The notes: a model not told the origin generated them from the sequence alone. A stretch of DNA of 64,000 nucleotides from Streptomyces reniochalinae (GCF_003323735.1 NZ_QOIM01000021.1:62001-126000); one strand, 5' to 3'; shown: positions 1 through 9,861, numbered from the stretch's first letter. Numbers and translations are program-made.

Positions 1-1
1 G

Positions 2-1255
2 CCCGGCAACGTGGACGGCTTCCTCGCGATCTGCGAGAAGTGGGAGGTCACGGCCACCGTCGTCGGTGAGGTCACCGACGGCGACCGGCTGGAGATCTTC
101 TGGCACGGCGAAAAGATCGTCGACGTCGACCCCAAGACCGTCGCCCACGAGGGACCCGTCTACGAGCGCCCCTACGCCCGTCCCGACTGGCAGGACGCGT
201 TGCAGGCCGACGACCCGGCCAGGCTGCCCCGCCCCGCGGACGGTGACGCACTGCGCGCCGCGGCGCTCGCGCTGGTCTCCTCCCCGAACCAGGCCGCCAA
301 GTCCTGGGTCACCGACCAGTACGACCGGTACGTGCTCGGGGACACCGTCCTCGCACAGCCCGAGGACAGCGGCATGATCCGCATCGACGCCGGGACCGGC
401 CTCGGCGTCGCCGTCTCCACCGACGGCAACGGCCGCTACGCCAAACTCGACCCCTACGAGGGAGCGCGGCTCGCGCTGGCCGAGTCGTACCGCAACGTGG
501 CCGCCACCGGGGCACAGCCGCTCGCCGTCACCGACTGCCTCAACTTCGGCTCCCCCGAGGACCCGGCCGCCATGTGGCAGTTCGCGGAGGCCACCCGTGG
601 CCTCGCCGACGCCTGCCTGGAGCTGGGCACGCCGGTGACCGGCGGCAACGTCTCGCTCTACAACCAGACGGGCGAGGCCGCGATCCACCCCACGCCGGTC
701 GTCGGTGTCCTCGGCGTCATCGACGACGTCGCACGCCGCACTCCCATGGCGTTCCGCGAGGAGGGCCACCTGATCTACCTGCTCGGCGAGACCCGCGAGG
801 AGCTGGGCGGTTCGGCGTGGTCCCAGGTCGCCCACGGCCACCTGGGCGGACGCCCGCCCCGGGTCGATCTGGAACGGGAGCGGCTCCTGGCGGACATCCT
901 CGTCTCCGCGTCCCGCGACGGCATGGTGGACGCCGCCCACGACGTCTCCGACGGCGGCGTCGTCCAGGCCCTCGCCGAGTCCTGCCTCAAGGGCGGGAAG
1001 GGGGCCCGCGTCGTCGTGCCCGACGGGCTCGACCCCTTCGTCTTCCTCTTCTCCGAGTCGCAGGGGCGGGCGCTGGTGGCTGTCCCGCGCAGCGAGGAGC
1101 TCCGCTTCGCCGACATGTGCGCGGTGCGCGGGCTGCCCGCGGCGCGGGTGGGTGTCGTCGACGGTGAAGCGCTGGAGGTGCAGGGCCAGTTCGTGCTTCC
1201 GCTGGCCGAGCTGCGCAGCGCCCACGAGAGCACCCTCCCGGAGCTGTTCGCCTGA
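2..1255 (+). CDS. purL: Phosphoribosylformylglycinamidine synthase subunit PurL (C-terminal part)
   Basis: This is the C-terminal ~417 residues of the FGAM synthase large subunit; the N-terminus lies left of the window and the first full codon begins at base 2. PurL converts FGAR, ATP and glutamine-derived ammonia to FGAM, the fourth step of purine synthesis, in the cytoplasm. Visible family signatures include [13 protein letters not shown] followed by [15 protein letters not shown], and [18 protein letters not shown] near the C-terminus. These are the nucleotide-binding and second AIRS-like domain motifs. Small-type PurL proteins are about 750 residues, so roughly 330 residues are missing. 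purF and purM follow on the same strand, so the purine genes are grouped, with one unrelated gene between purL and purF. Confidence 0.95.
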   Translation, partial: PGNVDGFLAICEKWEVTATVVGEVTDGDRLEIFWHGEKIVDVDPKTVAHEGPVYERPYARPDWQDALQADDPARLPRPADGDALRAAALALVSSPNQAAKSWVTDQYDRYVLGDTVLAQPEDSGMIRIDAGTGLGVAVSTDGNGRYAKLDPYEGARLALAESYRNVAATGAQPLAVTDCLNFGSPEDPAAMWQFAEATRGLADACLELGTPVTGGNVSLYNQTGEAAIHPTPVVGVLGVIDDVARRTPMAFREEGHLIYLLGETREELGGSAWSQVAHGHLGGRPPRVDLERERLLADILVSASRDGMVDAAHDVSDGGVVQALAESCLKGGKGARVVVPDGLDPFVFLFSESQGRALVAVPRSEELRFADMCAVRGLPAARVGVVDGEALEVQGQFVLPLAELRSAHESTLPELFA

Positions 1256-1396
1256 CAGGTCCTCTCCACGGGGCTCCGCCCCGCACCTCCACCGGGCCGG
1301 CGGGCCCAGGGCGTGCGGGCTGGAGCCCCCGTGCGTGGGGCACCGGACAAGCCCCCTCGTCCGGAGGGGCTGCCCACGCGGCGGGGCCGGGGCGGC

Positions 1397-1402
1397 TAGT
1401 CT
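1397..1402 (+). promoter_or_regulatory. Putative leaderless -10 element (TAGTCT)
   Basis: TAGTCT ends exactly 7 bases before the ATG at 1410, with no Shine-Dalgarno sequence between. A transcript starting at the A of the ATG would be leaderless. The same spacing recurs at 2591 and 17792. No convincing -35 is visible. Confidence 0.4.
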
Positions 1403-1409
1403 CCCGAAC

Positions 1410-2312
1410 ATGCCGCCCACCCCCTCCGGAAGAGACCGGCGTACATACGACCCGAACCGCACCCGCAGGGCCCTCATCCAGCAGGTGGAGGCCGTCACGG
1501 ACGCCGCACACCGCCTGACTCCGGCTCAGCTCGTCCTCCCGTCCGGGCTGCCCGGATGGGATGTGCACCACCTCCTGGTGCACATCGCCCAGCAGATCGA
1601 CGCGATCCCCCGGCAGCTGGGCAGGCCGGAGACGGACGTCTCCACCGAGCCACCGCCCGCGCGGGCGCCGCGGAGCCCACGCGCCGCGCAGACCCCACGG
1701 GCGCCGCAGAGTCCACGGGCCCCGCAGGCATCGCAGGCCCCGCAGGTGTCGCTGTCGCGGTGGGCCCTGTCCACGGCGACCCACGCCGAGCGGTTGGACG
1801 CGGTGACCCGCCAGGAGGCGGCGGTGGTCGTGGACGGTCCCGCCCGGGTGGACCAGGCCGTCGCCGATCTGGAGCCGGTCATCGAATCGGCGGTGCGGGA
1901 GGACCTGCTGGTCCCGCTGGAGGCCGGGCCGATGCGGATGCTGGATTTCACGGTGTCCCGGCTGGTCGAGCTGGTGGTGCACAGCGACGATCTGGCGCGC
2001 GCCACCGGAGTCCGCGTCGCGCTGGACCGGCAGGCGACGGCGGCCACCGTCCGGGTGCTCGCCGACGCGCTGGCCGCCAAGGCGCCGGGCGGCGCCGTCG
2101 AGGTGCGGGTGCCGCCCTTCGCCGTCGTGCAGGCGGTGGAGGGCCCCCGGCACACCCGCGGTACCCCGCCGAGCGTGGTGGAGACCGACCCGTTGTCCTG
2201 GATCCGGCTGGCGACGGGCCGGCTGGCCTGGGGCGAGGCGTTGGAGGGCGGCCGGCTGCGGGCCGGTGGCGAGCGGTCCGACCTGTCGGGGGTGCTCCCC
2301 GTACTGGGGTGA
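1410..2312 (+). CDS. Maleylpyruvate isomerase-family / sterol-carrier-like protein
   Basis: A 300-residue cytoplasmic protein of the actinobacterial MDMPI/TIGR03083 type. The N-terminal helical bundle carries the GWDVHHLLVHIAQQID signature (about residues 49-64), where the family has metal-binding histidines. The C-terminal half resembles the small sterol-carrier-like domain. Family members are mycothiol-dependent enzymes or DinB-like proteins of unknown substrate, so no reaction can be assigned. Residues about 85-112 are a low-complexity insertion of Pro-Arg-Ala-Pro-Gln repeats that matches no domain. The ATG at 1410 was chosen because the reading frame upstream has no family similarity and a -10-like TAGTCT sits 7 bases before it. 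The gene lies between purL and purF, a position common in Streptomyces. Confidence 0.8.
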   Translation: MPPTPSGRDRRTYDPNRTRRALIQQVEAVTDAAHRLTPAQLVLPSGLPGWDVHHLLVHIAQQIDAIPRQLGRPETDVSTEPPPARAPRSPRAAQTPRAPQSPRAPQASQAPQVSLSRWALSTATHAERLDAVTRQEAAVVVDGPARVDQAVADLEPVIESAVREDLLVPLEAGPMRMLDFTVSRLVELVVHSDDLARATGVRVALDRQATAATVRVLADALAAKAPGGAVEVRVPPFAVVQAVEGPRHTRGTPPSVVETDPLSWIRLATGRLAWGEALEGGRLRAGGERSDLSGVLPVLG

Positions 2313-2590
2313 CCTGCGCACGGTCGGGGCGGAGCGGGAGAAAGGGCGCAGTGGGGTATCTCACCAGCGTGCGGTCGCATCCGGGGACGGGTGCGGGGTC
2401 CCGAACGCCCGGGGAGCGGTACGGGAGGGCGCTGGAGGCGCGTGCGCGGCTACGGGAAGCGGCGCGGCGGCTACCGTACGTCTCCGTCGGGGCGGTCGGC
2501 GGCGCGTGCGAGACGGTCCGCGCCTCCGGCGTCAAGACCCCTGCCGTTCCGCGGGGCGTTCCCCGGTTCGGCGGAGTCCGGGTGCTGGCC

Positions 2591-2596
2591 TAGACT
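2591..2596 (+). promoter_or_regulatory. Putative leaderless -10 element (TAGACT)
   Basis: TAGACT ends 7 bases before the GTG start of purF at 2604. A weak TTCGGC (2567-2572) lies 18 bases upstream and could be a poor -35. No ribosome binding site fits the GTG, which suggests a leaderless mRNA. Confidence 0.4.
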
Positions 2597-2603
2597 CGAA
2601 GAC

Positions 2604-4154
2604 GTGCCACGTGGTGACGGAAAGCTCAGCCACGACCTCCTCCCCGGTGAGAAGGGCCCCCAGGACGCCTGCGGCGTCTTCGGTGTCTGGGCGCCCGGTG
2701 AAGAGGTCGCGAAGCTCACGTATTTCGGCCTGTACGCCCTGCAACACCGCGGTCAGGAGTCCGCGGGCATCGCGGTGAGCAACGGCTCCCAGATCCTGGT
2801 CTTCAAGGACATGGGCCTGGTCTCACAGGTCTTCGACGAAACTTCCCTAGGTTCTTTGCGCGGCCACATCGCCGTGGGTCACGCGCGCTACTCGACGACC
2901 GGCGCCTCGGTGTGGGAGAACGCCCAGCCGACCTTCCGCGCCACCGCTCACGGCTCGATCGCCCTGGGTCACAACGGCAACCTGGTCAACACCGCCCAGC
3001 TGGCGGAGCTGGTCGCCAAGCAGGCCTCGGCGGGCAACGGGCGCGCCACGCAGGTCGCGGCGACCAACGACACCGACCTGGTCACGGCCCTGTTGGCGGG
3101 CCAGACCGACGACGGGGGCAGGCCGCTGACCGTCGAGGAGGCGGCACCGCTCGTGCTGCCCCAGGTGCGGGGCGCGTTCTCGATGGTCTTCATGGACGAG
3201 AACACGCTGTACGCGGCGCGGGACCCGCAGGGGGTCAGGCCGCTGGTGCTGGGCCGGCTGGAGCGCGGCTGGGTCGTGGCGAGTGAGACCTCGGCGCTCG
3301 ACATCGTCGGCGCCAGCTTCATCCGGGAGATCGAGCCGGGCGAGCTCGTCGCCATCGACGCGGACGGGCTGCGCAGTTCACGTTTTGCTGAAGCGAAGCC
3401 GCGGGGCTGTGTTTTCGAGTACGTCTACCTGGCACGCCCCGACACGGACATCGCGGGCCGCAACGTCTACCTGTCGCGCGTCGAGATGGGCCGCAAGCTG
3501 GCGGCCGAGGCCCCGGCGGACGCCGATCTGGTGATAGCGACCCCGGAGTCGGGCACGCCCGCGGCGGTCGGCTACGCCGAGGCGAGCGGGATTCCGTACG
3601 GCTCGGGGCTGGTCAAGAACTCCTACGTGGGCCGCACCTTCATCCAGCCCTCGCAGACCATCCGGCAGCTGGGTATCCGGCTCAAGCTGAACCCGCTCAA
3701 GGAGGTCATCCGCGGCAAGCGGCTGGTCGTCGTGGACGACTCGATCGTGCGCGGCAACACCCAGCGCGCGCTCGTGCGGATGCTGCGCGAGGCCGGGGCG
3801 GCCGAGGTGCACGTGCGGATCTCCTCGCCGCCGATCAAGTGGCCGTGCTTCTTCGGCATCGACTTCGCGACCAGGGCCGAGCTGATCGCCAACGGGCTGT
3901 CGACCGAGGAGATCGGCACGTCACTGGGTGCCGACTCGCTCGCCTACATCTCGATCGACGGCATGACCGACGCGACGACGATCCCCAAGCGGGAGCTGTG
4001 CCGGGCCTGTTTCGACGGGGAGTATCCGATGGAGCTTCCCGAGCCCGGGCTGCTCGGGAAGCACCTGCTGGAGGCCGAGGCGTCGGCCGACGTCGACGGG
4101 GTCGGCACGCTGGCCTCCGGCGTGGGCGCGGCGGACGCCCTCAAGCGCCCGTAG
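2604..4154 (+). CDS. purF: Amidophosphoribosyltransferase PurF
   Basis: A 516-residue enzyme making phosphoribosylamine from PRPP and glutamine, the first committed step of purine synthesis. The sequence begins with a 22-residue propeptide and then Cys23 (DACGVFGVWAP), the glutaminase nucleophile exposed after autocleavage. YALQHRGQESAGIA and HARYSTTG are class II glutaminase signatures. The PRPP-binding loop is VVVDDSIVRGNTQ near residue 375. Cysteines in GCVFEY, WPCFFGID and ELCRACF match the four ligands of the Bacillus-type 4Fe-4S cluster. The GTG at 2604 gives the conserved actinobacterial N-terminus and follows a -10-like hexamer by 7 bases. purM lies 206 bases downstream; a hairpin at 4172-4201 sits between them, without a T-run. 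Confidence 0.97.
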   Translation: MPRGDGKLSHDLLPGEKGPQDACGVFGVWAPGEEVAKLTYFGLYALQHRGQESAGIAVSNGSQILVFKDMGLVSQVFDETSLGSLRGHIAVGHARYSTTGASVWENAQPTFRATAHGSIALGHNGNLVNTAQLAELVAKQASAGNGRATQVAATNDTDLVTALLAGQTDDGGRPLTVEEAAPLVLPQVRGAFSMVFMDENTLYAARDPQGVRPLVLGRLERGWVVASETSALDIVGASFIREIEPGELVAIDADGLRSSRFAEAKPRGCVFEYVYLARPDTDIAGRNVYLSRVEMGRKLAAEAPADADLVIATPESGTPAAVGYAEASGIPYGSGLVKNSYVGRTFIQPSQTIRQLGIRLKLNPLKEVIRGKRLVVVDDSIVRGNTQRALVRMLREAGAAEVHVRISSPPIKWPCFFGIDFATRAELIANGLSTEEIGTSLGADSLAYISIDGMTDATTIPKRELCRACFDGEYPMELPEPGLLGKHLLEAEASADVDGVGTLASGVGAADALKRP

Positions 4155-4360
4155 CTGTTGGGCCTCCCCCTGTCCCTCCCAGCCCTCGTCGGGGGAGGGA
4201 CCACCCTCACCGTTTCTGCTCGGGGGCGCCCGGCGTCCCCGAAGCCGCTTCGCTCGTCCGCGGTCGGCTGGGGGCACCTCCCGGCCGAAGGCCGGGGAAG
4301 GGGCCGGGGGCGAACGGACCCACGCCGGCTCCCACGCACGTAAAGGACGTACACGTACCG

Positions 4361-5428
4361 ATGACAAACACTGAAGGCGCCAGCTACGCCGACGCCGGGG
4401 TCGACATCGAGGCGGGCGACCGCGCGGTGACGCTGATGAAGGAGTGGGTCGCCAGGACCCAGCGGCCCGAGTCGGTCGGCTCGCTGGGCGGCTTCGCCGG
4501 CCTCTTCGACGCGACGCGGCTCAAGGAGTACGCCCGCCCGCTGCTGGCCTCGGCCACGGACGGGGTGGGCACCAAGGTGGCGCTGGCGCAGCGGATGGAC
4601 GTGCACGACACGATCGGGCACGACCTGGTGGCGATGGTCGTGGACGACCTGGTGGTCTGCGGCGCCGAACCGCTGTTCATGACGGACTACATCTGCGTGG
4701 GCAAGGTCGTTCCCGAGCGGGTGGCGCAGATCGTGAAGGGGATCGCCGAGGGGTGCGTGCTGGCCGGCTGCTCGCTGGTGGGCGGCGAGACGGCGGAGCA
4801 CCCGGGGCTGCTCGCCCCCGACGAGTACGACGTGGCGGGCGCCGGGACGGGCGTGGTGGAGGCGGACGCCGTGCTGGGCCCGGATCGTATCCGTTCGGGG
4901 GACGCGGTGGTGGCGATGGCGTCCTCGGGCCTTCACTCGAACGGGTACTCGCTGGTGCGGCACGTGGTGTTCGACCGGGCTGGCTGGACGCTGGAGCGGG
5001 AGGTGCCGGAGTTCGGCCGCACGCTCGGCGAGGAGCTGCTGGAGCCCACGAAGATCTACTCGCTGGACTGCCTGGAGCTGTCCCGGACGAGTGAGGTGCA
5101 CGCGTTCTCACACGTGACGGGCGGCGGGCTGGCCAGCAACCTGGCCCGCGTGGTGCCTGGGGAGCTGCACGCGCGGGTGGACAGGGCGACGTGGGCGCCC
5201 GGGGCTGTCTTCGACGTGGTCGGCGGCGCGGGGAAGGTCGCGCGGGCCGAGCTGGAGAAGACGCTGAACATGGGCGTCGGCATGATCGCCGTCGTACCGC
5301 AGGGGTCCGTCGACGCGACGCTGGCGACGCTGGGCGGCCGCGGTGTGGACGCGTGGGTCGCCGGCGAGATCTCCGAGCGGGGTGACCGCGAGGAGGCCGT
5401 CACACTGACGGGTGACTATGCGCGCTGA
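4361..5428 (+). CDS. purM: Phosphoribosylformylglycinamidine cyclo-ligase PurM
   Basis: A 355-residue AIR synthetase that closes the imidazole ring of FGAM with ATP. It shows the family motifs ATDGVGTKVALA (substrate and ATP binding), HDLVAMVVDDLVVCGAEPLFMTDYI, GCSLVGGETAEHPG and HVTGGGLASNLARV. Length is typical (about 350 residues). An AAAGGA at 4342-4347 lies 13 bases before the ATG, slightly long for a ribosome binding site, but no other start fits. It follows purF on the same strand and ends at a strong terminator, so it closes the purine transcription unit. Confidence 0.96.
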   Translation: MTNTEGASYADAGVDIEAGDRAVTLMKEWVARTQRPESVGSLGGFAGLFDATRLKEYARPLLASATDGVGTKVALAQRMDVHDTIGHDLVAMVVDDLVVCGAEPLFMTDYICVGKVVPERVAQIVKGIAEGCVLAGCSLVGGETAEHPGLLAPDEYDVAGAGTGVVEADAVLGPDRIRSGDAVVAMASSGLHSNGYSLVRHVVFDRAGWTLEREVPEFGRTLGEELLEPTKIYSLDCLELSRTSEVHAFSHVTGGGLASNLARVVPGELHARVDRATWAPGAVFDVVGGAGKVARAELEKTLNMGVGMIAVVPQGSVDATLATLGGRGVDAWVAGEISERGDREEAVTLTGDYAR

Positions 5429-5448
5429 CGTCGGCGCGGCACGTCAGA

Positions 5449-5476
5449 ACCCGGTCCGGCGGAAGCCGGACCGGGT
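5449..5476 (+). terminator. Hairpin terminator after purM
   Basis: A perfect 12-bp GC-rich stem (5449-5460 with 5465-5476) closed by a GGAA tetraloop lies between the convergent purM and DUF3073 genes. There is no long T-run, as is usual for Streptomyces terminators. It can serve both strands. Confidence 0.8.
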
Positions 5477-5506
5477 CTGTACCGGTGATGAACGTCAGGC
5501 TGAACG

Positions 5507-5764
5507 TCAGGCGCCGCGGCGCTTCGACTGGTGGTCGGACGACTCGGGCGAGCCGTTGTCGTCCTCCTCCTGGTCGTCGTACAGATCCGCGTACCGTGCG
5601 TACGGGTCCTGCTCATCGTCTTCGAAAGGGTCGCCGTTCGGCGACTCGTTCGATGTCGATGCGCCCAGCTCCTCGGCCAGGCGCGAGAGGTCTGTCCCGC
5701 CAGTGTTGTACTTCAGCTGGCGGGCGACCTTCGTCTGCTTGGCCTTGGCCCGGCCGCGCCCCAT
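5507..5764 (-). CDS. DUF3073 family protein
   Basis: An 85-residue actinobacterial protein with the conserved N-terminus MGRGRAKAKQTKVARQLKY followed by SRLAEELGAS and a very acidic tail with the sequence DPYARYADLYDD. It ends in a short basic stretch. The DUF3073 family is widespread in Actinobacteria, usually beside purM as here, and has no assigned function. The basic head and acidic tail suggest a nucleic-acid or ribosome-associated protein, but that is inference. It is convergent with purM and separated by the terminator at 5449-5476. Confidence 0.85.
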   Translation of the reverse strand: MGRGRAKAKQTKVARQLKYNTGGTDLSRLAEELGASTSNESPNGDPFEDDEQDPYARYADLYDDQEEDDNGSPESSDHQSKRRGA

Positions 5765-6068
5765 GGCTCGACCCCCTCAACGACGGGGCTCGACGGCCCC
5801 AGAGTCTTGACACGCGTTCATGTTTCATAGCGGCCTCTCGAGGGAGAGACCGGTGCTCAGGGCTTCAACGGTACCTGCTTCCGCCGCCGTACGGTACGTC
5901 GCCCGCACGACACGGCCGCCGTCCGACGCGCCCGTTGACCGTCCTGGTGCTGGTCAGTGCTGATTTTACCTTCCTGTAGCGGAGAGACCCGCCGCGGGGT
6001 GGTGAGACCACTGTCACGGATCTCTCCGCCGCTGTTCACACGGTGCCGATGGGGCGCTTACCGAGCTG
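5765..6068. other. Intergenic region, DUF3073 to vdh
   Basis: About 300 bases between the DUF3073 start and the 3' end of vdh, both minus-strand. It must hold the DUF3073 promoter. No convincing gene or hairpin was seen. Confidence 0.5.
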
Positions 6069-7193
6069 TCACAGCCCCATGCGCTGCTCGGCGAGCCGGT
6101 CGGCGGCAGCCGCCGGCGGCACGCCGTCCGCCGCCGCGCGCTCGAAGATCGACGTCGTGGTGTCGAGGATCTGCGCCGCCTTTGCCTTCGCGCGTGTGAA
6201 GTCGAAGCCGTTGAACTCGTCGGCGACCTGGATCACGCCGCCCGCGTTCACCACGTAGTCGGGGGCGTAGAGGATGCCCTGGTCGGCCAGGTCCTTCTCC
6301 ACCCCGGGGTGGGCGAGCTGGTTGTTGGCGGCCCCGCAGACGATCCTGGCGGTCAGCGCCGCGACGGTCTCGTCGTCCAGCGCGCCGCCGAGGGCACAGG
6401 GCGCATACAGGTCCAGACCCTCGGTGCGCAGCAGGGTCCAGGTGTCCGCGACGGCGGTCAGAGGCGCACCGGGGTGGGCCGCCAGCACCGCGCGCACGGA
6501 CTCCTCGCGCACGTCCGTGACCACGACCCGGGCGCCGTCCTGCAGCAGGTGGTCGACCAGGTGTTTGCCGACCTTGCCGACGCCGGCGACGCCGACGAGC
6601 CTGCCGCGCAGCGTGGGGGCGCCCCACAGGTGCTGGGCGCTGGCCCGCATCCCCTGGAAGACGCCGAAAGCGGTGAGGACGGAGGAGTCGCCCGCGCCCC
6701 CGTTCTCCGGGGAGCGTCCGGTGGTCCAGCGGCACTCCTGGGCCACCACGTCCATGTCCTGCACGTAGGTGCCCACGTCGCACGCCGTGACGTAGCGGCC
6801 GCCCAGTGAGGCGACGAAGCGTCCGTAGGCGCGCAGCAGCGCCTCGCTCTTGAGCTGCTCGGGGTCGCCGATGATCACGGCCTTGCCGCCGCCGTGGTCG
6901 AGCCCGGCCAGCGCGTTCTTGTAGGACATGCCGCGCGCGAGGTTGAGCGCGTCGAGCACCGCGGACTGCTCGGGATCCGCCGAGGCCGCGTAGGCGTGGA
7001 AGCGGGTGCCGCCCAGGGCGGGGCCGAGCGCGGTGGAGTGCAGCGCGATGACGGCCTTGAGGCCGCTGGGGCGGTCCTGGCAGAGCAGAACCTGCTCGTG
7101 GCCGCCCTGGTCGGAGTGGAAGAGGGTGGCGGTGACCGGGTTCCCCGCGGGGAGGCCGGCCGGAACGCTTGCAGAAGGTGATACCTCGATCAC
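6069..7193 (-). CDS. vdh: Valine (branched-chain amino acid) dehydrogenase
   Basis: A 374-residue member of the Glu/Leu/Phe/Val dehydrogenase family, oxidatively deaminating valine and related amino acids to 2-oxo acids with NAD. This supplies branched starter units for fatty acids and polyketides in Streptomyces. The catalytic region has [19 protein letters not shown] with Lys92 and Lys104. The Rossmann motif is [13 protein letters not shown] near residue 205, followed by CGAANNQLA, the usual NAD-domain signature. The GTG at 7193 was chosen because AGGAG lies 8 bases upstream and the family N-terminus starts there. The gene diverges from the 7412 gene. Substrate preference for valine rests on genus context, so leucine dehydrogenase is the alternative name. 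Confidence 0.9.
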   Translation of the reverse strand: MIEVSPSASVPAGLPAGNPVTATLFHSDQGGHEQVLLCQDRPSGLKAVIALHSTALGPALGGTRFHAYAASADPEQSAVLDALNLARGMSYKNALAGLDHGGGKAVIIGDPEQLKSEALLRAYGRFVASLGGRYVTACDVGTYVQDMDVVAQECRWTTGRSPENGGAGDSSVLTAFGVFQGMRASAQHLWGAPTLRGRLVGVAGVGKVGKHLVDHLLQDGARVVVTDVREESVRAVLAAHPGAPLTAVADTWTLLRTEGLDLYAPCALGGALDDETVAALTARIVCGAANNQLAHPGVEKDLADQGILYAPDYVVNAGGVIQVADEFNGFDFTRAKAKAAQILDTTTSIFERAAADGVPPAAAADRLAEQRMGL

Positions 7194-7411
7194 GGTAGTG
7201 ACTCCTGGAATCGCGTCGTAGCCCTCGCACGGGGGCCGCTTGTGGCGGTGGGCGCCCTGCGGGGCCGGTCCGCAAGCAGCGTACGACCCCCGCGCCCCGG
7301 GCACGTTGCGGTCGCACGATCGGGGTAGTCAACTGTCTTCCAGGTTCGTCCCACAACGGATCCGGGCCGCTCACCAGGGGCGGACGGTTCGCCAGAGCTT
7401 GGAGGCAGTGC

Positions 7412-8287
7412 GTGGCTGAGAAAGCCCCGGTCATCGTCCCGTACGCGGCGTACCTGCGGGTCTATGAACCGCTGGCAGCCTTTCCCGAGCCGGAGCGCTC
7501 GCACTGGATCGCGTATGCGAAGGAGGAGCGCTTTCCCACCGCGCAGGACGAAATCCGCCGCGCCCTGGCCGACTTGGTGCCGGTGCCGCCCGTCGTGGTG
7601 CCGGTGCGGGAGAGCGCCGAGGCGTTCGTGACGGACGTGGACGGCGTGACCTGTGTGTGCCCCTGGCGCACCCGGCTGCGCGGCTGGCAGGCGCTCAGCG
7701 CCCTGACCCAGGCCGCGGGCAACCGCGAACTCGACCTGCCGCAGACGGTGCTGGACGCGGCGCTGCCGCCGGTCGTGCGCCGGCAGGCCGTGGCCGACTA
7801 CGAACAGTGGCGGGAGGGCAACCCGGACGCCCGCCCCTGGATCCGCACCGCGCTGTGGCACGTGCCGGTGCGGTGGTTCGTTCTTTTCGTCGACGAAGAA
7901 AGGGAGTTTGCGAAGCCGGAATCGGGTCAGGAGAGCGGACAGCAGTTCGTTCTCCGCTATCGCACTCCCATGGTGGAGGCGAGGCGTCGCCTCGCCCGCG
8001 GCCTGAAGGTGCTCCGCGAAGAGCTGGAGGAGGGGCCGCTCATCGACGGACTGATCGACGTGGGCCGCTGGCTGGAGGAGTTCCATCCGCGGTCCCTCGT
8101 CGAACTGGACTACGGCGGGCTGGCCCACGCGATCCCCGAGGAGCAGCTCGCGGGAGACCACTCCGCCGCCGACGTCGCGGAGGGCCTGACCGCACTGCGC
8201 GCCGGCGACGGCGAGCGGGCGAGCGCGGCGTACGAACGGCTGACGGAGCGCTGGAGGGCGGTCCGGCAGCTCCAGTACGCGAACTGA
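7412..8287 (+). CDS. Conserved actinobacterial protein upstream of bldC
   Basis: A 291-residue soluble protein that I recognise only as conserved beside bldC in Streptomyces. It starts MAEKAPVIVPYAAYLRVYEPLAAF and contains a VCPWRTRLRGWQAL segment and a central VRWFVLFVDEEREF. The C-terminal part has EFHPRSLVELDYGGLAHAI. There is no signal peptide, membrane segment or known catalytic motif. The C-terminal 60 residues are helical and acidic. GGAGGC at 7401-7406 fits the GTG at 7412. It is divergent from vdh with a 218-base shared promoter region. Function unknown. Confidence 0.8.
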   Translation: MAEKAPVIVPYAAYLRVYEPLAAFPEPERSHWIAYAKEERFPTAQDEIRRALADLVPVPPVVVPVRESAEAFVTDVDGVTCVCPWRTRLRGWQALSALTQAAGNRELDLPQTVLDAALPPVVRRQAVADYEQWREGNPDARPWIRTALWHVPVRWFVLFVDEEREFAKPESGQESGQQFVLRYRTPMVEARRRLARGLKVLREELEEGPLIDGLIDVGRWLEEFHPRSLVELDYGGLAHAIPEEQLAGDHSAADVAEGLTALRAGDGERASAAYERLTERWRAVRQLQYAN

Positions 8288-8819
8288 GGCACCACCCACC
8301 CGCCGTACAGGGGGAGGGCTGTCACCGCGGGCGCTCTCCCGGCGCCGGCCGGGGCCCGCTCAGGCGGGGAGGAGTGGGACCTACGTCCCGAACCGGGTCT
8401 TTGCCTCAAGCGTGATGGATTGCACTTAAACGGGTCTTGCTCTCAGAGCTATCCCTCGTGTCAAAATAGGACAAGGAGTTCGCACGGGACTCCTTCCGCC
8501 CAACTATGGGTGGATACATCGGTATTGCGCTCCTTGGTGGGTCTGGTGACCCCTGCTCCCATTGTGACTGAATGTCATGGTGGGATGACTGTCCGCTATG
8601 GGACGGTCCATCGGCTTCCGCCGAGGTTGAACACCTGAGAGGGCAATTCCATCGGTTTGGCCGACGTGGCTGGACAGATGGTGTAGTTGTAGTGCCGAGG
8701 ACAAGCCGTTCGTCCTATAACCGACTCGGCTCGCGTCCGCCATATCGGGCAACGCGGGTCAAGGTGCAGAATTTAGAGGAAAGAACCGTGATGGTTCGGT
8801 TCTCCCGAGGAGGCCGCTC
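8288..8819. other. Long bldC upstream region
   Basis: A 532-base gene-free region, visibly less G+C-rich than the flanking genes. It should carry the bldC promoter and developmental regulator sites. A TATAAC (8716-8721) could be a -10 but lacks a good -35. No ORF with family similarity was seen. Confidence 0.5.
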
Positions 8820-9026
8820 ATGACCGCTCGCACCCCTGATGCCGAGCCGCTGTTGACCCCGGCTGAGGTTGCCACGATGTTCCGCGTGGACCCCAAGACG
8901 GTCACGCGCTGGGCAAAGGCGGGCAAGCTCACGTCCATCCGCACGCTCGGAGGACACCGCCGCTACCGCGAGGCGGAGGTTCGCGCCCTGCTGGCGGGTA
9001 TCCCGCAGCAGCGCAGCGAGGCCTGA
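8820..9026 (+). CDS. bldC: Developmental regulator BldC (MerR-like DNA-binding protein)
   Basis: A 68-residue protein consisting essentially of a winged helix-turn-helix of the MerR type: LLTPAEVATMFRVDPKTVTRWAKAGKL followed by the wing SIRTLGGHRRYREAEVRALL. BldC lacks the dimerisation coiled coil of MerR proteins and binds direct repeats cooperatively, delaying entry into sporulation and affecting secondary metabolism in Streptomyces. The short length and sequence are characteristic. The start ATG follows a GAGGAGGCCGCTC stretch, a good ribosome binding site. A strong T-tailed terminator lies 130 bases downstream, so the gene is monocistronic. Confidence 0.95.
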   Translation: MTARTPDAEPLLTPAEVATMFRVDPKTVTRWAKAGKLTSIRTLGGHRRYREAEVRALLAGIPQQRSEA

Positions 9027-9154
9027 TCAGGCTTCTGACCAGGCGCGACAGCACCAAATAAGGGCATTTTTCGGGGCCCCCTCCCCGAAGCAGCGCCCAT
9101 CAGCACCACCAGGCACATCAGGCCAGGCCGCTGCCCCAACAGCGCTTCGCCGTC

Positions 9155-9194
9155 GATCGCGCTGGACTCCGCCGGGTCCAGCGCGATCTTTTTT
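9155..9194 (+). terminator. Intrinsic terminator downstream of bldC
   Basis: A perfect 13-bp stem (9155-9167 with 9176-9188), an 8-base loop, and a run of six T residues (9189-9194) form a textbook Rho-independent terminator. Confidence 0.9.
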
Positions 9195-9474
9195 GTGTCA
9201 CCGCACGCGCTCCCGCTGGGGGTTGATGCGCGCTGCTGAGCGGTTTTGGGACCACCTGGGCGAGCGCCGGCGAGGCCGCCCGCGAGGGCTTCCGGGGCGG
9301 CGAACCGCTCACGGGTGAGAAGACGGTGCAATTGCACATATTAAATTGAGGTCGTCTGAGGGTGCCTCATGTTCCCGACGAGTACGGTCGAGTTGAGTGA
9401 CACCCGCCACATCGAGCGGGTCTTGAGATGATCGGTGCCGGTGCGATATTGCGCCAACAGGAGGGCGGGGGCCG

Positions 9475-9645
9475 TCACTTGCCACCGCGGTGGACCGTGC
9501 GCGGAGGTGTCAGCGCCAGGCGCAGCAGCCGGTGGCAGTGCGGGCAGTGCCGGGTCGCGTGCCGCCGGCGCCGCGCACCGGCCAGATGTGTCCGCAGGAG
9601 CGCGCGCGCCTCGCGCCGGACCGCGTCGCCGAACCCCGCAGTCAT
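9475..9645 (-). CDS. Small Cys/His-rich hypothetical protein
   Basis: A 56-residue basic protein, MTAGFGDAVRREARALL..., with a HCPHCHRLLRL motif near the C-terminus that looks like half of a zinc ribbon. The ATG at 9645 has GGAGG 8 bases upstream. A slightly longer form from 9660 is possible but lacks a ribosome binding site. Small proteins with this arrangement occur in Streptomyces, but I do not know a function. It is not part of an obvious operon. Confidence 0.5.
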   Translation of the reverse strand: MTAGFGDAVRREARALLRTHLAGARRRRHATRHCPHCHRLLRLALTPPRTVHRGGK

Positions 9646-9820
9646 GACCGTCACCTCCATGGCTAGGAGTACCCACGGAGCAGGTGGCCGTCAACACGGA
9701 TGACTCGTTCGGCTACGGACGATTCCATGGCCCCCCGGGCTCCTGACCGGGTGGCGCCACCGGGCCTCCTGGCGGGCGCGGAGCAGGAGGTGGCGGGGCG
9801 CGGGGCGCGGAGCATGAGAA

Positions 9821-9852
9821 AGGGCCCGGGTAACCACCGTTACCCGGGCCCT
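9821..9852 (-). terminator. Terminator downstream of tRNA-Asp
   Basis: A perfect 14-bp inverted repeat (9821-9834 with 9839-9852) with a 4-base loop lies 10 bases beyond the tRNA 3' end. Read on the minus strand it is followed by TTTCTC. Confidence 0.85.
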
Positions 9853-9861
9853 CCAGTAGTG